Shown piece after piece: positions 7,647-16,280 of a DNA stretch of 41,591 nucleotides. A model generated the notes under the pieces. The model was not told the origin of the DNA, ran no database searches, and worked only from the letters and a program-made list of their open reading frames with translations. A program made the translations under genes and the position numbers. This DNA comes from Bacilli bacterium (GTDB taxonomy: Bacteria > Bacillota_I > Bacilli_A > RF39 > UBA660), in assembly GCA_016297695.1 (NCBI GenBank), contig JAEDGC010000011.1, forward strand, positions 1 to 41,591, read 5' to 3'. Each line of letters starts with the position of its first letter. Position 1 is the stretch's first letter.

Positions 7647-8617
7647 TACTCCACCTCCAAACTTACAACGTGCGCTATTGCACCGATTGTATTTTTTTGA
7701 TTCACAAAAGTTGGTGTATGTAAAGAACCTGTTCCAACCACTAATATTTTTTTATATTTTTTATTTTTTAAAATTTTATTAAATAGTACCAATGGTAATG
7801 AAACTGGTCCAGAAGATCCAGCATTTACATCTTGATTATCAGAATATATTTGCATACCAGCATCAATATGATTTTTTAATTTTATCTTATAATTTATATT
7901 TAAGTATTCTTTTAATATTTCTGTACCTACACTTCCTAAATCACCAGTAAGAATTACATCGTAATAATTAATATCACGTTTTGTTTCTTGTAAATGTTTC
8001 ATAATGCTACTAGCTGCAGCCGGAGCCATTACTGCTCCCATATTATTAACATCTTTTATTCCCATATTTACTACTTGTCCTATTGTTGCAGACTCTAGTT
8101 TTATTTTACTTTTTTCATTTGTTAATAAACATGTTACACATCCTGTTGCTGTAAAAGTATTTGATTTATGTTTAGGACTTCCATATTCTACTGGATACCT
8201 AAATTGCTTTTCAGCAGTTAAGTTGTGTGCTGAAGTTACTGCTATTACTTTTTTTATTGATTTATTTATCATATTAGCAGAGATTATTAAACTTTCTACA
8301 AATGTTGCACAGGCACTATAAGTTCCTAAAAAAGAAATATTATAGTTTTCTAAGGCGTTAGATGTAACTGCTATTTGATTAAATAAATCACCTCCAACAA
8401 CTAAATCAATATTTGATTGAGTTAGATTATTTCGTAATAAAATTTCATCAATTGCTTTTCTTTGCATTTTCACTTCTGCTTTTTCAAATGTTTTTTCACC
8501 AAAATAATAATCATCTATTGTTAAATCATAATTTTTTATTTGCCCCATTTTTTCCATAGGTCCTACAATTGAATATGAATCTTTTATATAACAATTATTA
8601 TATTTTAAACTAGCCAT
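7646..8617 (-). CDS. spoVAD: Stage V sporulation protein AD (SpoVAD)
   Basis: SpoVAD is the soluble, thiolase-fold subunit of the SpoVA channel that binds dipicolinic acid. The 323-aa length is normal. Recognisable blocks are SIVGPMEKMGQIKNYD near the N-terminus, GGDLFNQI, GTYSACATFVES (the thiolase-like Cys site), VTSAHNLTAEKQFRYPVEYG, and C-terminal GTGSLHTPTF. It overlaps spoVAC by 8 bp and touches spoVAE. Together with its neighbours it indicates that this lineage makes, or recently made, endospores. Confidence 0.95.
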   Translation of the reverse strand: MASLKYNNCYIKDSYSIVGPMEKMGQIKNYDLTIDDYYFGEKTFEKAEVKMQRKAIDEILLRNNLTQSNIDLVVGGDLFNQIAVTSNALENYNISFLGTYSACATFVESLIISANMINKSIKKVIAVTSAHNLTAEKQFRYPVEYGSPKHKSNTFTATGCVTCLLTNEKSKIKLESATIGQVVNMGIKDVNNMGAVMAPAAASSIMKHLQETKRDINYYDVILTGDLGSVGTEILKEYLNINYKIKLKNHIDAGMQIYSDNQDVNAGSSGPVSLPLVLFNKILKNKKYKKILVVGTGSLHTPTFVNQKNTIGAIAHVVSLEVE

Positions 8618-9044
8618 AAATTATCACCTTTAATAATGCTAAGAAAAAAGCACTAACCATTCCATATAAAATTACACTTCCTGCAAGTTTGAAAAAATTA
8701 CTTCCTAGTGCAATTACTCCATCTTTTTTATAATCTAGGGCACTACTTGCTATAGAATGGGCAAAACCTGTTGTTGGAAGAATTAAACCCATTTTTACTT
8801 TAGCAACTAAATCATCAAAAAAGTTTAATGCTGTTGCTAAACTTCCTAAAAAAATAACAGTAATACATACCCAAATAGATGCCATTTCTCTTTCAAATGA
8901 ATAGCAATTAATTAATATTTCTGTCAATAATTCAGCAAAGAATCCAACTAAACCACCAATTAAAAATGCAATTAATACATTTTTTAATTTATCTTCTTTT
9001 GGGGTTAATCGGTTAACTAATTTTTTATATTCCTCTTTATTCAC
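8610..9044 (-). CDS. spoVAC: Stage V sporulation protein AC (SpoVAC)
   Basis: SpoVAC is the mechanosensitive-channel-like membrane subunit of the SpoVA dipicolinate transporter. The protein has about four membrane helices, with LIGGLVGFFAELLTE, a GLILPTTGFAHSIASSALDYKK block (described by its ends, about residues 88-109) and GLGSNFFKLAG-like motif ALGSNFFKLAG. I choose the GTG at 9044 (144 aa), preceded by AGGTGA at 5 nt. An in-frame GTG at 9053 lies inside that ribosome binding site. First gene of the spoVA operon. Confidence 0.92.
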   Translation of the reverse strand: MNKEEYKKLVNRLTPKEDKLKNVLIAFLIGGLVGFFAELLTEILINCYSFEREMASIWVCITVIFLGSLATALNFFDDLVAKVKMGLILPTTGFAHSIASSALDYKKDGVIALGSNFFKLAGSVILYGMVSAFFLALLKVIIYG

Positions 9045-9089
9045 GTTAATCACCTAGTTATATTATGATTTGTTTTTCTTTTTTTATTC

Positions 9090-9126
9090 AAAAATAAAAA
9101 TTGGTAAACTTTAAATCTACCAATTT
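9090..9126 (-). terminator. Intrinsic terminator at the 3' end of the secretion locus
   Basis: Minus strand: 9-bp stem AAATTGGTA/TACCAATTT (9098-9106 with 9118-9126) followed by a T-rich stretch, 16 bp after the virD4 stop. Confidence 0.75.
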
Positions 9127-9141
9127 ATAATTCTAAATATT

Positions 9142-11325
9142 CTATTCATCTTGGAAAAAATCATCAAAAAATTCATCATCAGTAATTATATTATCATTTA
9201 CTATAACACTATCTACATCAACATTAATTTTTGGTTTATCATTTTTTTCAATAGAATTATCTTTATTTTCTTTTACTTTATTACCACTATCAATTTCAAC
9301 ATTTTTAGGAAGTTCAAATAATGGTTTTTCTTTTTGTTCATTAATATTTTCTTTATTTGATTTTTCTTTGTTTTCAGTTGTAGAAATACTATTATTCTTT
9401 TCTTTTTCTTCTTCCTCTTCAAGTTCTTTTAATTTTTTATCAATATCAGCCATTACTTTGTCTATATCGATGTCTGCCATCGGATTTGGTTTAAATGGAT
9501 TTGGCATATTATCAAGTTTATTTTGCCCAAATCCTGAAAAAGGATTTGCCCCCATCATACCACCAAATGGATTTGGCATTGGTTCTATACCACTTGGATT
9601 AGACTCTAACATTTTTTTACGCTTTTCTTCAGAAACAAATGTTTTTAAATCAAATAATTCGATTGGGCGTTTTTCACGTTCTTCAAAAGTTCCATCTTTT
9701 TTCTCCATTCCCCAATTTATAGCATAATCAGGTTCCAATTTTGTTCTAAAAGGATATTTCCTACTTCTCATTAATAACGCTTCACCCATTTTAAATTTTT
9801 GTAAATCAGTTACGGTAATTAAAGGAGTTGAAGCTGTTTTTTCTTTTTCCTTTGATTTTACTTCACCACAAATTTTGGATATTTCTTCTAAAGCTGCTAT
9901 TTCAGTAGATAATAAATAAATTAAATTATTACAGTTACCTTTTATAACTTCTGCTACTTCTTTTCCATAAACATCTGATAATTGTGCAAAGTTTTGAATT
10001 ATAAAAGTCATTCTTATATCTCTACTTCTTGCTGCTGAAACCATTGAACCAACGTCTTTTAAAGGAGGCATATTTGCAAACTCATCTAAAATAAAATTTG
10101 TTCTAACCGGTAATTTACCACCATTTTCATTTGCCACAGCTACTAATGTTTCGTAACATTGCTTAATAAATATAGTTAATAAACTATGATAAGTAGTTTT
10201 TTCATCATGAATTATCATATAAACAGCTGTTTTTTCTTTACCAATCTTTGACATATCAAAATCACTATATGATAACATTTCAGACAAAAGTTCACGTGAT
10301 GAAAATGTTCTTATTTTTTGTCTAAAAGTAGATAAAATTCCACCTTTTGTATCACTAGGTGAATTAATTGTTCCAGATGCTAAAATATATGCCGATGAAT
10401 CTTCACCCTTCATCTTAAAGTATTCATTAATGTAATGACTTGCCCCAAATCTTTCTTCACCAACAGTACTCATTAAGTTAATTGAGTTTAAGTTTACTTC
10501 TTCTTCTTTAGCATCTTGAAATAATCCTAAAGCTAAACCTGAAAAATAATCAGAAGCACTTTTTTCCCAAAACGGATCATTTTTATTATTTGGATCTTGT
10601 AAAATATTTAGTGCTACGTCATCTAACAACTCCGTAGATTTATCAACATTACCAGCTTTATAATATTTATATGGTAAAGTTAATGGATTCCAAGAGTTAC
10701 CTTTTTGTGGATCTCTAAAATTTAATACAACAATATTATATCCACGTTTTTTTAATTCTTCAGAAGTATTAGTATACAACTCACCTTTGGGGTCAGTAAT
10801 AATCATACTTTGGCCATTTTTAGCAAGTAATTTTACCATTGGTTTAACTATAGATTCTGATTTACCACTACCAGTTGTTCCTAGTATTAAGTTATGGTAT
10901 TGACTATTATCAACATAAACTTTTCCTTTTTTATAAAATAATGGAATTCCCGCAGCAGGAATAGTATCAGCTGAAGGATCTACACATTCTACTCCCGTAT
11001 CTTCTGCTATTTCTTTTTCTTTTGCCCATCTTGAATAACCTTTATTCTCTTTTTCACCAATTTTTAAGCCGATTCCATTTCCTTTATCTTTACTAAAGAT
11101 GTATGATGAAACACTTGAAAAAATCACGATTAATGATATAAAAAACATTCCAAGTGTTAATGGTAAATAATGCAAAGTAAATGCTTTAAATGGTAATAAT
11201 CCATAAAAAGACCCAGAGTTAGCAAATGATTCAAAGTTTAAAATTGCTACAGCACACAAATACAAAAGTAATAGACAAAATGCTGCAAATATTGTTAAAT
11301 CCTTTTTTGTGACTTTAAATTTCAT
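9142..11325 (-). CDS. virD4: VirD4/TraG-type type IV secretion coupling ATPase
   Basis: T4SS coupling proteins are hexameric membrane ATPases that recruit the substrate and feed it to the channel. The 727-aa protein has two N-terminal helices (about 11-29 and 53-72), Walker A GTTGSGKSES (about residue 149), the ITDPKGELY block, Walker B ILDEFANMPPL (about 412) and FIIQNFAQL. The family core ends near residue 560. After it comes an unusual tail rich in Met-Pro-Asn-Pro-Phe repeats, then a Glu/Lys coiled-coil and an acidic disordered end, probably a substrate- or partner-binding part. Ribosome binding site GGAGGAG, spacing 6; a possible -10 TATAAT lies at 11351-11356. Confidence 0.95.
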   Translation of the reverse strand: MKFKVTKKDLTIFAAFCLLLLYLCAVAILNFESFANSGSFYGLLPFKAFTLHYLPLTLGMFFISLIVIFSSVSSYIFSKDKGNGIGLKIGEKENKGYSRWAKEKEIAEDTGVECVDPSADTIPAAGIPLFYKKGKVYVDNSQYHNLILGTTGSGKSESIVKPMVKLLAKNGQSMIITDPKGELYTNTSEELKKRGYNIVVLNFRDPQKGNSWNPLTLPYKYYKAGNVDKSTELLDDVALNILQDPNNKNDPFWEKSASDYFSGLALGLFQDAKEEEVNLNSINLMSTVGEERFGASHYINEYFKMKGEDSSAYILASGTINSPSDTKGGILSTFRQKIRTFSSRELLSEMLSYSDFDMSKIGKEKTAVYMIIHDEKTTYHSLLTIFIKQCYETLVAVANENGGKLPVRTNFILDEFANMPPLKDVGSMVSAARSRDIRMTFIIQNFAQLSDVYGKEVAEVIKGNCNNLIYLLSTEIAALEEISKICGEVKSKEKEKTASTPLITVTDLQKFKMGEALLMRSRKYPFRTKLEPDYAINWGMEKKDGTFEEREKRPIELFDLKTFVSEEKRKKMLESNPSGIEPMPNPFGGMMGANPFSGFGQNKLDNMPNPFKPNPMADIDIDKVMADIDKKLKELEEEEEKEKNNSISTTENKEKSNKENINEQKEKPLFELPKNVEIDSGNKVKENKDNSIEKNDKPKINVDVDSVIVNDNIITDDEFFDDFFQDE

Positions 11326-11401
11326 TACTTACTCCTCCAATTCATTTTATATTATACTATAAAAATATTTAATTTAAAATAATTAATTATTTTAGGTTTA
11401 T

Positions 11402-12241
11402 TTAATCACTAATTGATACAGTATAATTCATAATACTTTCTTCTAAAAATTTATAGCTATTACCATTATCATCGGTAACAGTGTATATTCCATTATTTTT
11501 TCCACAAGATTTCATAACAGAACTCAATTCATGATTTTTTAAATAAATTTCAAAATCGTTTATATCAGAAAAATTAGTCGTTATATAATATGCATCATTT
11601 AAATCAGTTGAAACTCTCGATATATAATCAGATAAATACATTAAGCAAATAGAATTTGTACTAATTATACTAATTCCCTCTAAATCATTATATGAATTTT
11701 TTTCAATACTGTAATTTGAATCTATACCTTTTATTATACTTTCATAATTTTCATTTTCTTTTAAGGGATAAACAGATACTGTTCTATTATTATAATCTAT
11801 AAAAATTAAAAATTGTACATTTGTTTCTAATAAAATATTATAATCATAAGAATTATTTATAATGTTTCCTTTTGCATAATAAACTATAACATTTTTGTTC
11901 AATTCATAACTTGTCATTTCATATGCTTTAAATTTGGTATCTGGCTCATAATTTGGAATGTTTATTAAATTATCACCATTTGAACTATAATTTGAATGTA
12001 ATATTTCATAAATTTTATCATAATTTTGCTCAATTATAAAATTTATATATTTATTGATGTTAGTTTCTACAGAGAAAAATATATTATAATCTGTTACCTT
12101 TTCAAATATAATATTTTGCTTTTGAACAGAATTTACTACATTTTCATCTTTGTTTAGTAAAAATACAATAAAAATAAATAATACTGATATTACAAAAGAA
12201 ATGAAAATTACAGTAATTTTAACTTTTTTTTCTTTTTGCAT
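11402..12241 (-). CDS. Putative VirB8/TcpC-like bitopic protein of the T4SS
   Basis: Topology fits VirB8 or TcpC: a short Lys-rich cytoplasmic start, one helix (residues about 9-30), then about 245 extracytoplasmic residues. Residues about 58-80 (NINKYINFIIEQNYDKIYEIL) look like the first helices of an NTF2-like fold, and a second copy may start near residue 215. Sequence identity to known families cannot be judged by eye, so this is topology plus position: it lies between virD4 and the wall-hydrolase gene, where gram-positive T4SS loci keep their VirB8-like gene. It starts 14 bp after the upstream gene. Confidence 0.5.
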   Translation of the reverse strand: MQKEKKVKITVIFISFVISVLFIFIVFLLNKDENVVNSVQKQNIIFEKVTDYNIFFSVETNINKYINFIIEQNYDKIYEILHSNYSSNGDNLINIPNYEPDTKFKAYEMTSYELNKNVIVYYAKGNIINNSYDYNILLETNVQFLIFIDYNNRTVSVYPLKENENYESIIKGIDSNYSIEKNSYNDLEGISIISTNSICLMYLSDYISRVSTDLNDAYYITTNFSDINDFEIYLKNHELSSVMKSCGKNNGIYTVTDDNGNSYKFLEESIMNYTVSISD

Positions 12242-12255
12242 ATATTTTTCCCTTT

Positions 12256-14640
12256 CTAACTACAATTATTTGTTGCATAATTTGCATATGTTACACCATG
12301 TCCCTTAGCTTGACGACTAGTACATGTGTTTTGCCCTGGTCTTTCAAATTTATTACAAAATACTCCCGTTAGCACATTAGCATCATTTCCAGAACTTAAT
12401 AAATACTGATATGCACTTGCTTCTGATGTATTTAATTCATTTAATAAAAATGCTAATTGTACTTCTAAACTTTGATAATTTGCCATACTTAATAGAGCTG
12501 TTTTTCTTCCACCTAACCATTGCGCTATTCCATAAGCACCACTACTGCTGTTGACTGCTAAAGGACTAAATCCAGATTCTGAATATAGATTCGCCATAAT
12601 TGCCCCAATTTGTGCATTAGTAAATCCACTATTTTTTAAAGTCAAACAAATAGATTTAGCATTTTCACCCGTATTGACAATACCACCAGTATTTATCGTA
12701 CTACAATTTGTTGGTGTTGGATTACTTGGACTAACATAATTTAATGGATTAACTTTTACATCATTTAAACGCATTTCAAAATGTAAATGTGGTCCTGTTG
12801 ATACACCCGTATTTCCTGATAAAGCAATTACTTGACCAGCTGTAACTGTTTGACCAGTAGATACTTTAATACCACCAGCTAGTAAGTGACCATATCTAGA
12901 CACTAATCCATTACCATGGTCAATATAAACAGCATAACCATATCCACTTGCTTCTCCTGCATGTTTTACAGTACCTGAGGCAGTTGCAAATACATTACTT
13001 CCTTCTGGTACACCAATGTCTATAGCTCCATGATTTGTTGAAGCACCAGCTGTTGGAGCATCTCTAAGTCCGAAATTTGACGTTATTCTAGTTGAAGTTG
13101 TCGGCCAATAAAAACATCCATTTGATACTGAAGCATAAGATAGTCTTTTCAAAACTGTATGATATCCATAATAATACTTTATAATTCGTATCGTTGTATA
13201 AGCATCAGAATTTTTATTAAGAAGATATTTCGCACCAAATAAACTCATACCATCTTGCTGACAATCTCCATCATATTTTCCACTACGATTAAAATCCCCA
13301 CTTGGAACATTTTTATTTACCCAATCAATTGGTAAAAATAATCTTTCTTCTTCATTTTCCTGAAGCATTTTATAAAATACATGTTCATCTTTATCTACAT
13401 CTTTTCCAATGTGACAAAAATAATCATAATAATTTCCACCACTCATTTTCAACAATTTATTTTCCAAAGTTACTACTAACCCATTTGTTTGCATTACAGC
13501 AGACGCTACATCACCATCAACGGTAGAATCTGTAAAGTTCTGAGGATTACGATATTGTGGTCTTTTATTGGTATTATCCCATGTAAAACAACGTTTACTA
13601 GTTATTTGTAGAGCATAAGTTCTAGCAGCTATTGCAGCAACTTCAAAAGTTTTTTCGTTTTGAACATCTATTGCTTCTGCTTGAACTACCCCTTTAACAT
13701 ATGTTTCCACATCAAACTCTCTTTTACTCCAACGTTTTACATTTTTTTTATTCAAAACAAACGTTTCTTCTAAATCAACATCATCTATATTTGAAACTGC
13801 CTTGCCAGTAAAATCATCATGTTCTTTAATCAAAATAATTTGATTACAATATCCACTAATCATTTCTGCTTGAGAATAATTATTCATTTCTGTTCCAACT
13901 AAATCATAATCAGATATTGATATATATATAAACCAAAAAATAAGAATAACTAATAATACTGATCCTCCAACAACTAGCATTCCCGCAGGATTTTGAATTA
14001 ATAATTTCAATATGGCTTTAGCTGTTTGTTTTTTCTTTTTTTCTTTTTCTTTCTCTTCTTGTTCTTGGCGTAATAATTCCTCTTGCTCTTGTTCCTGTTG
14101 CAGTTGTTGTCTTAATAAAATATCATTTTTTTCTTTTTCAAGAGCTATATTTTGATTATTCTTTTGTTCACTTGATGCGTCTGAATTTAATGGTGGTTCA
14201 ACTAAATTATGACCCCTGTTTATAGAATTAATTCCATTAATATTTGTGTTTTTTGGAGATGCAATCGTTGTTTTTGCACCTGCCCCTTTTAACATGTTTG
14301 TATTTTTTTGACCTCCAAGTGAATCAATGGCAGTATTAGCAAGTTTAGTAGCACCAGATTTATGAAGTGCATTCATAGCAGGCTTGGCTACTGGAGAACT
14401 TTCAAGAGCCTTACCAACACCTTTTTCAATTCCTTGACCTAATTTCGTTTTGCTAGCAACATCATATAATTTATTTCCTAAAGCTCCTCCAAAATACGTT
14501 GCTGCACCCTTACCTACTGTATGTGCCACATCTTGTGAGGCTTCATGATCTTGTGCCTTTCTTATTTCTCTTTCATTCATTTGGTTATTTAGAGATTGTG
14601 GATTATTATTATTGTTATTTTGATTTTGATTATTGTTCAT
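12256..14640 (-). CDS. Membrane-anchored cell-wall enzyme: SpoIID + M23 peptidase + lysozyme-like domain
   Basis: This 794-aa protein occupies the VirB1-like position of a gram-positive T4SS. Order: Asn/Gln-rich start; Ala/Gly-rich region; Gln/Glu coiled-coil (about 165-205); membrane helix (about 219-242); SpoIID/LytB domain (about 305-500) with VKGVVQAEA (putative catalytic Glu321) and AAIAARTYAL; M23/LytM domain (about 510-636) with HGAID (His536/Asp540), RYGH and GPHLHF (His617/His619); and a phage-tail-lysozyme-like domain (about 655-793) with NLYSESGF (Glu687) and YGIAQWLGGR. The catalytic residues of all three parts are intact. Such enzymes open peptidoglycan for the channel. It has its own extended -10 promoter and a GAGGTGGTG ribosome binding site. 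Confidence 0.9.
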   Translation of the reverse strand: MNNNQNQNNNNNNPQSLNNQMNEREIRKAQDHEASQDVAHTVGKGAATYFGGALGNKLYDVASKTKLGQGIEKGVGKALESSPVAKPAMNALHKSGATKLANTAIDSLGGQKNTNMLKGAGAKTTIASPKNTNINGINSINRGHNLVEPPLNSDASSEQKNNQNIALEKEKNDILLRQQLQQEQEQEELLRQEQEEKEKEKKKKQTAKAILKLLIQNPAGMLVVGGSVLLVILIFWFIYISISDYDLVGTEMNNYSQAEMISGYCNQIILIKEHDDFTGKAVSNIDDVDLEETFVLNKKNVKRWSKREFDVETYVKGVVQAEAIDVQNEKTFEVAAIAARTYALQITSKRCFTWDNTNKRPQYRNPQNFTDSTVDGDVASAVMQTNGLVVTLENKLLKMSGGNYYDYFCHIGKDVDKDEHVFYKMLQENEEERLFLPIDWVNKNVPSGDFNRSGKYDGDCQQDGMSLFGAKYLLNKNSDAYTTIRIIKYYYGYHTVLKRLSYASVSNGCFYWPTTSTRITSNFGLRDAPTAGASTNHGAIDIGVPEGSNVFATASGTVKHAGEASGYGYAVYIDHGNGLVSRYGHLLAGGIKVSTGQTVTAGQVIALSGNTGVSTGPHLHFEMRLNDVKVNPLNYVSPSNPTPTNCSTINTGGIVNTGENAKSICLTLKNSGFTNAQIGAIMANLYSESGFSPLAVNSSSGAYGIAQWLGGRKTALLSMANYQSLEVQLAFLLNELNTSEASAYQYLLSSGNDANVLTGVFCNKFERPGQNTCTSRQAKGHGVTYANYATNNCS

Positions 14641-14662
14641 AATTCACCACCTCATTTTATAC

Positions 14663-14671
14663 ATTATAACA
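14663..14671 (-). promoter_or_regulatory. Extended -10 promoter of the cell-wall enzyme gene
   Basis: Minus strand TGTTATAAT lies 23 nt before the start at 14640 and just after the terminator of the preceding unit. The hexamer 17 bp upstream (TTCCAA) is a weak -35. Confidence 0.6.
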
Positions 14672-14693
14672 TGTATCTAAACTTTTTGGAATA

Positions 14694-14722
14694 TTGAAAA
14701 AAAGCTTTAGAATATTTCTAAA
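14694..14722 (-). terminator. Intrinsic terminator after the DUF1292 gene
   Basis: Minus strand: stem TTTAGAA/TTCTAAA (14706-14712 with 14716-14722) followed by GC and a run of seven to eight T. Confidence 0.7.
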
Positions 14723-14725
14723 ACT

Positions 14726-14965
14726 TTAATTAATAGTTAATCGATTTTCAAAAAAATTCATTAACTTTTCTAATAAATCATTATCTTCAATTTCAATGAT
14801 TTCATCATTATTTTTCTCAAATACCTGCAATTCATCAGCAATATCATCTTCATTTTCATTTAGTTTTCCAACTAATATATAAGTTCTATCTTGATAGTTT
14901 ATAGCATCAATTACAGGAAGTTTTGTACCATTTTCTAATTCAATCACATCATATTCTTTTTTCAT
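14726..14965 (-). CDS. Small DUF1292-like protein
   Basis: This 79-aa acidic protein has the compact pattern of DUF1292 (YrzB-like) proteins: VIELENGTKLPVIDAINYQDRTYI (described by its ends), then a short strand and an acidic end. The family has no established function. Its ATG overlaps the stop of the coiled-coil gene as TAATG, so the two are translationally coupled. DUF1292 proteins are normally housekeeping; one inside a secretion locus suggests a chaperone or regulatory partner of the coiled-coil protein. That role is inference only. Confidence 0.7.
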   Translation of the reverse strand: MKKEYDVIELENGTKLPVIDAINYQDRTYILVGKLNENEDDIADELQVFEKNNDEIIEIEDNDLLEKLMNFFENRLTIN

Positions 14966-16179
14966 TATATTCTACCTCTATTTTTTTCTAAATCATTTTC
15001 AATTGCTTCTATAGCACCTGCAATAATTTTTGAATTTTTAATTTTTGAAGCTATCATTTTAGATTTTTCTACTCCTAATTTAGCAATATTTTTGATTTTT
15101 AATGCATATTTATTTACAAATACTTTGCTTTCATCTAATTTATCTTTTTTTGTAATTTCATTATTATTAATTATAAATTCTTCATCATTGAGTAAATTCC
15201 CAGTATTAAATGCATTTGAAACATTCATCCAAATATGATTAGAATCAATTCTTTCTTCATCTGTAAATATTTTTTCTTCATCGTCAGAAACTAATGGTAA
15301 ATTATTATCTAACTCAGTAGAATTAATAATTTTTTGCTCTAAATCTTTTATGTCATTATCATTGATTTTATCTTTTTGTTTATCTTCTATTCCTAGTATT
15401 TCTGTATCTTCTTGTATTATATTTTCTTTATTTTCTACTTTTTTAGAATCTTCTTTATTATTATTAATTTTTTTATCTTCTATTCCTAGTATTTCTAATT
15501 TTTCTTCTTTTACTATATCTTCTTTCTTTTTTGAATCATCAACTAAATTATTATCTTTTACAAGTTTAATTATTTTTTCATTATCATAATATTTATCATT
15601 TTTTTCTGCTTGTAATTTTGATAATTCAATAGAATATGAAGTAATACTATTTACATCATTATTTAAAGAAGCTTCCCTTATTTTTTCTATAACATTATTA
15701 ATTTTTTTATCATATTCATCAATATAATCTTTAGATGAATAATATATATCATTAATTTGATTAGTCTTATCCTCGATAACTTTTTTTATTTCTTTAATAT
15801 TTTTACTATATTCTGTACTTTGAGAATTTTCTATTATTTCTTTACATATTTCTGAAGCATCTTTTTTATTTTTATTATTTATTTCTATTTCCTTATTTAA
15901 TTTGTCTATTTGTACTAAAATTTCTTCTTTTCTAATTTTATCTTTCCTAGTCAATTGACCATTAAGTAAATTTTCTTTTTTATCAATTACTCTTAATTCT
16001 TCTTTTAATTTATTAATTTCTTTTATATAATCAACACTTTTCTTATTTAAATCATTATATATTTTAACCCATACTAAATAATCTGAATTATTTTCTGAAA
16101 TTTTTTCTTCTTCTATTTCTAATTTATCATTTTCTAATTCAATTTCATACATTAATTTTTCAATTTTTGCTAAATTCAT
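14965..16179 (-). CDS. Long coiled-coil protein with an internal duplication
   Basis: No known family is recognised for these 404 aa. Residues about 1-200 are Lys/Glu/Leu/Ile heptad-rich and should form a long coiled-coil. The middle is acidic and low-complexity and contains the same EILGIEDK segment twice, 31 residues apart, from a DNA direct repeat. The C-terminal part has KLGVEKSKMIASKIKNSKIIAGAI, a possible amphipathic helix. No membrane helix or signal peptide. It lies between virB4 and DUF1292, with its own promoter. It could be a cytoplasmic scaffold or a secreted substrate of the T4SS; the sequence does not decide. Confidence 0.75.
   Translation of the reverse strand: MNLAKIEKLMYEIELENDKLEIEEEKISENNSDYLVWVKIYNDLNKKSVDYIKEINKLKEELRVIDKKENLLNGQLTRKDKIRKEEILVQIDKLNKEIEINNKNKKDASEICKEIIENSQSTEYSKNIKEIKKVIEDKTNQINDIYYSSKDYIDEYDKKINNVIEKIREASLNNDVNSITSYSIELSKLQAEKNDKYYDNEKIIKLVKDNNLVDDSKKKEDIVKEEKLEILGIEDKKINNNKEDSKKVENKENIIQEDTEILGIEDKQKDKINDNDIKDLEQKIINSTELDNNLPLVSDDEEKIFTDEERIDSNHIWMNVSNAFNTGNLLNDEEFIINNNEITKKDKLDESKVFVNKYALKIKNIAKLGVEKSKMIASKIKNSKIIAGAIEAIENDLEKNRGRI
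15379..15496. repeat. Pair of 25-bp direct repeats in the coiled-coil gene
   Basis: A 25-bp sequence at 15379-15403 recurs exactly at 15472-15496 (93-bp period, in frame). It encodes the duplicated EILGIEDK segment, so the tract could expand or contract by 31 codons through recombination. Confidence 0.8.
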
Positions 16180-16207
16180 ATTTATTCTCCTAACTTTATT
16201 ACATATA

Positions 16208-16236
16208 ATAATAACATATTTTAATATGATTTACAA
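16208..16236 (-). promoter_or_regulatory. Promoter of the coiled-coil/DUF1292 unit
   Basis: Minus strand: -35 TTGTAA (16231-16236), 17-bp spacer ending in TGT, -10 TATTAT (16208-16213), about 29 nt before the start codon at 16179. Confidence 0.6.
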
Positions 16237-16241
16237 TACAC

Positions 16242-16280
16242 AGCAAAAGCTTTACACAAACATTGTGTAAAGCTTTTGCT
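16242..16280 (-). terminator. 18-bp perfect hairpin at the virB4 stop, without a T-run
   Basis: A perfect 18-bp inverted repeat (16242-16259 with 16263-16280, 3-nt loop) overlaps the virB4 TAG stop. It is the strongest hairpin in the window but lacks the U-tract of a classical terminator on either strand. It may protect the mRNA 3' end or partly terminate. Confidence 0.55.

Noticed and set aside
9368..9727. 119-aa plus-strand reading frame opposite the virD4 tail
   Set aside because: Low-complexity product created by the repetitive coding on the other strand.
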